Of a stretch of DNA of 64,000 nucleotides, positions 58,657 to 64,000 are shown piece after piece. The position numbers were made by a program, and so were the translations under genes. The DNA is taken from contig JAQBOM010000022.1 of the NCBI GenBank assembly GCA_028288025.1, positions 1-64,000 of the forward strand. Direction: 5' to 3'. Numbering within the stretch: the first letter of the stretch is position 1; each line of letters begins with the position of its first letter. The DNA comes from Mucilaginibacter sp. (GTDB taxonomy: Bacteria; Bacteroidota; Bacteroidia; Sphingobacteriales; Sphingobacteriaceae). A model generated the notes under the pieces. It made no database searches. It was not told the origin of the DNA and saw nothing but the letters and a program-made list of their open reading frames with translations.

Positions 58657-60289
58657 CTGGCTCTTTTGGAATGGTGATCGGTATATCCTGTTCCCAGTTT
58701 GGCCTTAAGGTGATTACGGTTTCATCCACCCAAATATTTTCCGGCTGGATCTTTCGTTTCACGTTGCCGCTATCCCAAATTCCGTTGTTATTGTCATCAT
58801 AAACAACACGTACGCGGTATTTGCCCGTTATATAGTTTTTGTAGATTATGGTTGTGGATTTACGGATGACATCACTTCGCAAAAGAACTTTTTGTTCATT
58901 GAGCAACTCCACGATGTATGATTTGCCCGTGTCCGGGACAGTAATCGCCAAATTTAAAACACTATAGTTTTCCGGCTTATCAACCTGGAATTTTTTAGGC
59001 GCCCGTTTATTTTTATCGCCATATATATCAGTAAACGCGCCTTCGTTTATAGTTAGCGTATAATTGGCGTTCTGCTTCCAGCGATACCTTAACGTAAAAA
59101 GCCTTGTATCTGCCGGATCCTTTACTATTGTAAAATTACTTACCTCTGTAGAGTCCTCTTTTAATGTAATGAGCGATTGGTCAAAGGTTTCGGTGGGGAA
59201 ATTGGCTTTAATGGTGAGGTCCGTTCCCGGTTTAAGTTTATCATCCCTGTTAACATTGTATTGGAAGTTCAGATACCTGGCAAAGCTTTCTTTCCTGCTT
59301 TTCTTTTTATAGAAAGTATCAATGGGCTTATCGTTATCGAACAATACCATGCGTATTGAATCAAAGTCCATGTTTCTCATAAATACAATAGCGGTATCTT
59401 TCGTTTTGCTGAAGTCCACTATTTTTTGACTGTCGAAACCTTGCGGATAGGTAACTACGAGCGAGGGGTTTTGCAGCTTTTTATTAAAGGTGAAGAACAT
59501 TTTGCCATCGCCGTCAAACCTGTTGTCGACGAGCCGGAATTTATCGGGCGTTTGCTTAAACAGCTTCAGCTCGATATTGGCTGTATCCTTTGTAAGATGG
59601 AGGACGTTTTTGCTAAAAGCGATCAGCTCATTATCGTTATCGTATATTTTATTTGGACTATTTTCTTTTAAAGCGTAAATACGGTAATTATCAGGATGCA
59701 GGTTGTTAAGGGTAAAATTGCCGGCTGTGTCTGTCGACGTATAAATCGTCGGCCTCTTTTTTCCAAACAGCAGTGAGTCCTGTTTTAGCGTGAAGAGCAT
59801 AACGGTCGCTTCCTTTTCTTTTTCCTGGGTAAGGGTGTTGATCACCGATCCGGAAACGCTCAGCGAATCAATATGGCTACCGGTAGAAAAGACGTAAGTG
59901 AAGTTTTTAAGAATATTCCCTTCATTTACATCCTGTATAGCTTTGCCGAAATTTATTACATAGGTCGTATTTTTTTCAAGGGTATCTTTGAGCGTAATGA
60001 CAATGCTTTTTTTGCTGATGGCATAGTCTGGCAATTTGGCCGGCGTTGGGCTCATCGTAATTTCCGAGAACGGGTTGTTTAGTTTGAAGAACTCGTCAAA
60101 GTCGAGCCGGATTTGTTTGACGTTAAAGTTTCTTGTCATATTTGGGGGCGTCGCCTTCAACAGCTTGGGTGGGGCAAGGTCGCGCGGGCCACCCTGGGGC
60201 AATTGACGGTTCGCACAACCAAATAAAAGAAGACCAAGAAAAAAACAGGATAAAAACTTTAAGAAAATAGGCCCGGGTTTATTTGACAT
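58646..60289 (-). CDS. Ig-like domain (Big_5) lipoprotein
   Basis: A 547-residue envelope lipoprotein. The signal ends in lipobox LLFGC (Cys25), then NRQLPQGGPRDLAPPKLLKA, the usual start of this Bacteroidota group. An SbsA-type Ig-like domain follows (about 40-140: VKQIRLDFDEFFKLNNP, VITLKDTLEKNTTYVINFG, YVFSTGSHID). A carboxypeptidase-regulatory-like part (TDTAGNFTLNNLHPDNYRIY) and further beta-rich segments complete it, with a DNNNGIWDSGNV calcium-loop-like turn near 510. Role unknown, probably structural. It converges with the carbonic anhydrase gene, overlapping by 11 bp. Confidence 0.88.
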   Translation of the reverse strand: MSNKPGPIFLKFLSCFFLGLLLFGCANRQLPQGGPRDLAPPKLLKATPPNMTRNFNVKQIRLDFDEFFKLNNPFSEITMSPTPAKLPDYAISKKSIVITLKDTLEKNTTYVINFGKAIQDVNEGNILKNFTYVFSTGSHIDSLSVSGSVINTLTQEKEKEATVMLFTLKQDSLLFGKKRPTIYTSTDTAGNFTLNNLHPDNYRIYALKENSPNKIYDNDNELIAFSKNVLHLTKDTANIELKLFKQTPDKFRLVDNRFDGDGKMFFTFNKKLQNPSLVVTYPQGFDSQKIVDFSKTKDTAIVFMRNMDFDSIRMVLFDNDKPIDTFYKKKSRKESFARYLNFQYNVNRDDKLKPGTDLTIKANFPTETFDQSLITLKEDSTEVSNFTIVKDPADTRLFTLRYRWKQNANYTLTINEGAFTDIYGDKNKRAPKKFQVDKPENYSVLNLAITVPDTGKSYIVELLNEQKVLLRSDVIRKSTTIIYKNYITGKYRVRVVYDDNNNGIWDSGNVKRKIQPENIWVDETVITLRPNWEQDIPITIPKEPVTP

Positions 60290-60404
60290 AGTTTTTAAGC
60301 GATATAAACGATTTTCTTATTTTAACGAGCGTTGATATTAAAAATCAAAAATAATTGATTTAATGCAATTTGCCACAACATGCTTATTATCAGGTAGTTA
60401 TGTG

Positions 60405-62267
60405 CTATCTTGATATGTGAACCATTAAAACCGATATATCCGACGGTGTTACGCCCGAAATACGCGATGCCTGGCCTAATGTACGCGGTTTTATTTTCAT
60501 TAACTTTTCCCGCGCTTCTTTTGAAAGTGAAACGAGGTGATGATAATCAAATTCAGGATTAATTTCTTTATCCTCCATTTTTTTCATCCGTCCTACAATA
60601 TCCAATTCCTTTTCAAAATAACTCTCATATTTAATTTTTATTTCAGCCTGTTCAATAGTTTCTTTATCGTAGTCGGCCAGTAAATTATTTAAAGACTCAT
60701 CCGCGCGTTTCAAGTCTTCAAAACCAACCTGTGGCCGGCTTATTAAATTAAACAATTTTGTATTTTGATTTAGCGGCGATGTTCCCAGTTCCTCCAGCAA
60801 CGAATTTACGCTTGACGGATCAATCGATTTTGACCGGGTAAAGGCGACAATATCGTCGGAGTTTTTTATTTTTCGGGTCACCTTTTCCAGCCGCTCATCG
60901 CTGATCAGGCCCAGCTCGTGGCCGATGGGACTTAATCGTATGTCGGCATTATCCTGGCGTAAAAGCAACCGGTGTTCGGCCCGTGATGTAAACATCCTGT
61001 ATGGCTCCTCGGTTCCTTTTGTTACCAGGTCGTCGATCAATACGCCAATGTACGACTCTGATCTTTTCATGATGAGCTCGTGCTTTTGGTTTATTTTTTG
61101 ATGCGCGTTAATACCTGCAATGAACCCTTGTGAGGCGGCTTCCTCATAGCCGGTCGTGCCGTTGATCTGGCCGGCAAAATAAAGATTGCTGATCAGTTTT
61201 GTTTCGAGTGTTAAACCCAACTGCGTAGGTGGGAAATAATCGTATTCAATGGCATATCCCGGGCGGAACATTTTAGCGCTCTCAAAGCCCGGTATCTGGA
61301 TGAGCGCCTTGTATTGAATATCCTCCGGCAATGAAGTTGAAAAGCCGTTAACATAAATTTCAACAGTGTTCCAACCCTCCGGTTCCACAAATATCTGGTG
61401 CCTGTCGCGTTCGGCGAAGCGGTTGATCTTGTCCTCAATGGAAGGGCAATACCGTGGCCCAAGCCCTTTGATGCGCCCGGTAAACATTGGGGATTTCTCA
61501 AAACCTTCTTTCAGGGTTTCATGCACCTGGGGGTTGGTATAGGTTATCCAGCAACAGCGTTGCTCCTTCGCAAGTTCCACGTCGGTATACGAGAAACGCC
61601 CGCGCTCTTCATCGCCCCACTGTTCTTCCATTAGTGAATAATTCAAGCTGCGGCCATCTACACGGGGAGGTGTACCTGTCTTCATTCTGCCAGAATCAAA
61701 ACCAAGTTCGACCAATTGTTCGGTTAAGCCGGTAGCTGCTTTCTCGCCTGTCCGGCCTCCGCCGAAACGCTTTTCGCCTATATGAATAAGTCCGTTTAAG
61801 AAGGTGCCGTTAGTTAAGACGACAGCATCCGATTCTATTTCTATCCCCAGCGATGTCCGCACGCCGGCAATAGTGTTGTTCTTTACAAGAAGGGACGTAA
61901 CCGTATCTTGCCAAAAATCGACGTTTGGGGTTCGCTCAAGCGCTAGGCGCCACTCTTCTGCAAAACGCATGCGGTCGCTTTGGGCGCGCGGGCTCCACAT
62001 GGCAGGGCCTTTTGAGCGGTTCAGCATCCTGAATTGCAAAGATGTTTTATCTGTAATAATACCGGAATAGCCACCCATTGCGTCAATTTCGCGGACGATT
62101 TGCCCCTTAGCCACGCCGCCCATAGCCGGGTTGCAGCTCATTTGTGCAATGACCCCCATGTTCATGGTGATGAGTAAGACGGACGAGCCAAGGTTGACCG
62201 CCGCCGCTGCTGCTTCACATCCGGCATGGCCGGCACCCACAACAATTACATTGTATTTTTTAAACAT
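60405..62267 (-). CDS. mnmG: tRNA uridine-5-carboxymethylaminomethyl modification enzyme MnmG
   Basis: A 620-residue FAD enzyme that, with MnmE, modifies U34 of tRNAs reading NNA and NNG codons. Motifs: [17 protein letters not shown] at the start, [73 protein letters not shown] and [18 protein letters not shown]. Length and start are standard. Formerly gidA, it often lies near the chromosome origin. Two parS-type palindromes lie just upstream, one of them 10 bp before the ATG. Confidence 0.97.
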   Translation of the reverse strand: MFKKYNVIVVGAGHAGCEAAAAAVNLGSSVLLITMNMGVIAQMSCNPAMGGVAKGQIVREIDAMGGYSGIITDKTSLQFRMLNRSKGPAMWSPRAQSDRMRFAEEWRLALERTPNVDFWQDTVTSLLVKNNTIAGVRTSLGIEIESDAVVLTNGTFLNGLIHIGEKRFGGGRTGEKAATGLTEQLVELGFDSGRMKTGTPPRVDGRSLNYSLMEEQWGDEERGRFSYTDVELAKEQRCCWITYTNPQVHETLKEGFEKSPMFTGRIKGLGPRYCPSIEDKINRFAERDRHQIFVEPEGWNTVEIYVNGFSTSLPEDIQYKALIQIPGFESAKMFRPGYAIEYDYFPPTQLGLTLETKLISNLYFAGQINGTTGYEEAASQGFIAGINAHQKINQKHELIMKRSESYIGVLIDDLVTKGTEEPYRMFTSRAEHRLLLRQDNADIRLSPIGHELGLISDERLEKVTRKIKNSDDIVAFTRSKSIDPSSVNSLLEELGTSPLNQNTKLFNLISRPQVGFEDLKRADESLNNLLADYDKETIEQAEIKIKYESYFEKELDIVGRMKKMEDKEINPEFDYHHLVSLSKEAREKLMKIKPRTLGQASRISGVTPSDISVLMVHISR

Positions 62268-62276
62268 TTTATTTGA

Positions 62277-62292
62277 TGTTCCACGTGGAACA
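62277..62292. promoter_or_regulatory. parS: parS-type ParB-binding palindrome 1
   Basis: TGTTCCACGTGGAACA is a perfect 16-bp palindrome matching the widely conserved parS core (TGTTnCACGTGnAACA). It lies 10 bp upstream of the mnmG ATG. Confidence 0.85.
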
Positions 62293-62345
62293 TTGTTTTT
62301 CTATTTAAGTCTGTTATTTATTTAACCCTTTAATTCATCACAAAA

Positions 62346-62600
62346 TTACTTATCATTAACCGATGTTCCACGTGGAACATTAAATAATGATGTTAGGGCA
62401 ACAAACGACCAGATGAACTCTAACACTATAAAAGGATAGAACCGAATTAAGAAGGATGCGTAGCAGCAAATAGCCGCGCCCAGGAAATTCAAAAACGCAT
62501 ATGCTTTGCTTTCGGCCGGAAGTTTCTTATACAAATTTAGCAAAAAGGCGATCAATAAAATGATAACGCCTGCTGATGCCAGTATATCGGAGGTCTTCAT
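62346..62600 (-). CDS. Small membrane protein, CBU_0592-like
   Basis: An 84-residue protein with three likely membrane helices (about 7-23, 35-52 and 54-71) and little else. It resembles CBU_0592-like small membrane proteins (LLNLYKKLPAESKAYAFLNFLGA, IRFYPFIVLEFIWSFVAL). Function is unknown. Its ATG follows the Uup stop codon with no gap, so it is co-transcribed with that gene. Its last ten residues include the translated parS site. Confidence 0.75.
   Translation of the reverse strand: MKTSDILASAGVIILLIAFLLNLYKKLPAESKAYAFLNFLGAAICCYASFLIRFYPFIVLEFIWSFVALTSLFNVPRGTSVNDK
62364..62379. promoter_or_regulatory. parS: parS-type ParB-binding palindrome 2, inside a CDS end
   Basis: A second identical TGTTCCACGTGGAACA, 87 bp from the first. 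It lies inside the 3' end of the small membrane protein gene, where it is translated as part of FNVPRGT. Confidence 0.85.
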
Positions 62601-64000
62601 CTACGCTTCTTTTAATTCGGTTAGTTCTATCCAGCGAATGCTTTTTTCATCAAGCCGGCTATTTAGTTTTGCGATCTCGTCCAATATTCCATTTAGTTTA
62701 TTGGGGTCAATACCCACTATGTTCAATTGGTCGGTTTTGTCTTTTATTTCATTTTCGATGTCTATGATCTCGCCTTCCAGGGTCGCGAGTTCTTTAGCTT
62801 CTTTAAAGCTTAGTTTGTTTTTGGCGAGAGGCGGATTTTTTTGCGCTCCGATGTTTGTGTCCTTTTTGCTTTGCTGGCGGGCATCTTCCATCTCAAGCCT
62901 GTAGGATGAGTAATTGCCGTTATAGATTTTAACGTGGCCATTCTCTTCCATAATGAAAAGCTGGTCGGTTAGCTTATCCAGTAAATACCTGTCGTGCGAT
63001 ACCATCATTAAAACACCAGAGTAGTTAGTTAAAAATTCCTCCAGCACATTTAAGGTATCGATGTCAAGATCATTAGTCGGCTCATCCAGGATCAGGAAAT
63101 TAGGGTTCTTCATCAGGATGCTCATTAACTGCAGCCTTTTCTTTTCTCCACCACTTAGTTTTGAGATAAAGCCATATTGCTTGGCCGGGGGAAACAGAAA
63201 TAATGTAAGCAGGGCAGAGGCCGAGATCAATTTACCGTCAGCCATCGTAATAAACTCAGCAACGTTTTTCACGATGTCGATCACCCGCTCGTCTTCTTTG
63301 AAAGTAATTCCCGATTGGTGAAAGTATCCGATCACAGTGGTTTCCCCCTTATCGATGATCCCTTTATCGGGGCTAAGCGCTCCCGTAATTAGATTTAAAA
63401 GCGTTGATTTTCCGCTGCCGTTTTTTCCGGCCAGGCCGATGCGGTCGCCTTTTTTAAATACATAGCTAAAGTTGTTGATGAAAGTTTGGTTGTGAAAGGA
63501 TTTATAAAGCCCTTTCATTTCCATGATCTTATTTCCCTGGCGTGCCGTTTTAACACTCAGTTCAACCTTTTGCTTCGCGCCGCCGTTTTTAGTTTTGTCT
63601 TCCAAATCATAAAAGGCATCAATACGTGCTTTTGACTTAGTACCCCTTGCCTGTGGTTGCCTGCGCATCCATTCCAGCTCCTTGCGAAGCAGGTTTGAGT
63701 TTTTTTGGAACTGCGCCTCGTCTGCGCTTTCGCGCTCTGCCTTTTTCTCTAAATAATATTCGTAATTGCCAATATACGGGATGATCTTTCCCTTATCGAT
63801 TTCCAGGATCTCATTACAAACATTATCCAGGAAATACCTGTCGTGGGTTACCATCAGGATGGTTTTTGCACCATCGGTTAATAGTTTTTCAAGCCATTCT
63901 ATCGTGTCAATGTCCAAATGGTTGGTGGGCTCATCCAGGATATAAATATCCGGGTCCTCAATCAACAGTTTGGCCAGGGCCAGCCGCTTCTTTTGCCCGC
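62601..64000 (-). CDS. uup: ABC-F family ATPase, Uup type (5' part cut off by window edge)
   Basis: The reading frame runs off the right edge; 466 codons are visible. They hold the end of the first ABC domain (GQKKRLALAKLL, Walker B IYILDEPTNHLD), the linker with RRQPQARGTKSKARIDAF, the full second ABC domain (Walker A GLAGKNGSGKSTLL, signature LSGGEKKRLQL, Walker B FLILDEPTNDLD), and a C-terminal coiled coil (LSFKEAKELATLEGEIIDIE). No membrane part is present. ABC-F proteins act on ribosomes; Uup also affects transposon excision and replication in E. coli. The C-terminal domain and linker point to Uup. Confidence 0.85.
   Translation of the reverse strand, partial: GQKKRLALAKLLIEDPDIYILDEPTNHLDIDTIEWLEKLLTDGAKTILMVTHDRYFLDNVCNEILEIDKGKIIPYIGNYEYYLEKKAERESADEAQFQKNSNLLRKELEWMRRQPQARGTKSKARIDAFYDLEDKTKNGGAKQKVELSVKTARQGNKIMEMKGLYKSFHNQTFINNFSYVFKKGDRIGLAGKNGSGKSTLLNLITGALSPDKGIIDKGETTVIGYFHQSGITFKEDERVIDIVKNVAEFITMADGKLISASALLTLFLFPPAKQYGFISKLSGGEKKRLQLMSILMKNPNFLILDEPTNDLDIDTLNVLEEFLTNYSGVLMMVSHDRYLLDKLTDQLFIMEENGHVKIYNGNYSSYRLEMEDARQQSKKDTNIGAQKNPPLAKNKLSFKEAKELATLEGEIIDIENEIKDKTDQLNIVGIDPNKLNGILDEIAKLNSRLDEKSIRWIELTELKEA

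Noticed and set aside
1..64000. Mobile elements, prophage or genomic island
   Set aside because: No transposase, integrase or phage gene, and no clear shift in composition; the palindromic repeats carry no coding part.

Overview
The window looks like a chromosomal stretch of a Bacteroidota (Bacteroidetes) genome, most likely family Sphingobacteriaceae, with Mucilaginibacter or Pedobacter as the best guess. The reasons are the gliding-type lipoproteins GldD and GldH, paired DUF1800 and DUF1501 genes, DUF5686, DUF3078, DUF3098 and DUF6515 proteins, a PafA-type phosphatase, a Cys-rich RicT, promoters of the Bacteroidota TAnnTTTG type, almost no Shine-Dalgarno sequences, and many palindromic intergenic word repeats typical of this group. 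Base composition is even, and I see no transposase, prophage, integron, CRISPR array or rRNA operon. The genes are mostly core and housekeeping, broken by short structured intergenic repeats.

Layout. 1-3.7 kb: truncated pdhB, an S8 protease and an ALDH7-type aldehyde dehydrogenase. 3.9-7.9 kb (+): TPR protein, ComA-like phosphosulfolactate synthase, aroE and gldD, ending in a bidirectional terminator opposite a DUF6515 protein. 9.2-15.1 kb (-): a thiamine block. A TPP riboswitch, with an unusual 93-nt heptad-repeat insertion in its junction, precedes a TonB-dependent receptor, a PafA-type alkaline phosphatase, thiE and a thiamine pyrophosphokinase-like gene. 15.2-24.6 kb: aspS, M20 hydrolase, hflX, the ftsX-DUF3098-uppP unit, panD, an FAD oxidoreductase with an SLH-like tail, and a DinB/YfiT protein. 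24.7-30.1 kb (-): a second DUF6515 protein, then a divergent ApbE homologue, a small basic exported protein, an outer-membrane barrel and an OmpR-type two-component pair.

30.4-38.4 kb: prfA, greA (behind a structured leader with a terminator-like hairpin), HIT protein, ruvC, aat, DUF1800, DUF1501 and ffh. 38.5-49 kb (-): an iteron-like TGTATCA array, DUF5686, a NIT-PAS histidine kinase, DUF3078, two glucosaminidases, an O-methyltransferase, a GxxExxY protein and ruvX. 49.3-53.8 kb (+): holB-ricT-gldH and rmuC. 53.9-58.7 kb: thiL, divergent nadA/nadB, tRNA-Gly(CCC) and a gamma-carbonic anhydrase. 58.6-64 kb (-): an Ig-like lipoprotein, mnmG with two perfect parS-type palindromes just upstream, a small membrane protein and a truncated Uup-type ABC-F gene. 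The paired parS sites next to mnmG suggest this end lies near the chromosome origin.

The most interesting functional unit is the thiamine block. It reads as outer-membrane capture, periplasmic dephosphorylation, then cytoplasmic rebuilding of TPP, with thiL elsewhere in the window. The most interesting non-coding structure is the intergenic system of heptad-word repeats and long inverted repeats. Members sit between genes, at convergent gene ends, at the 5' edges of genes, and even inside the TPP aptamer.
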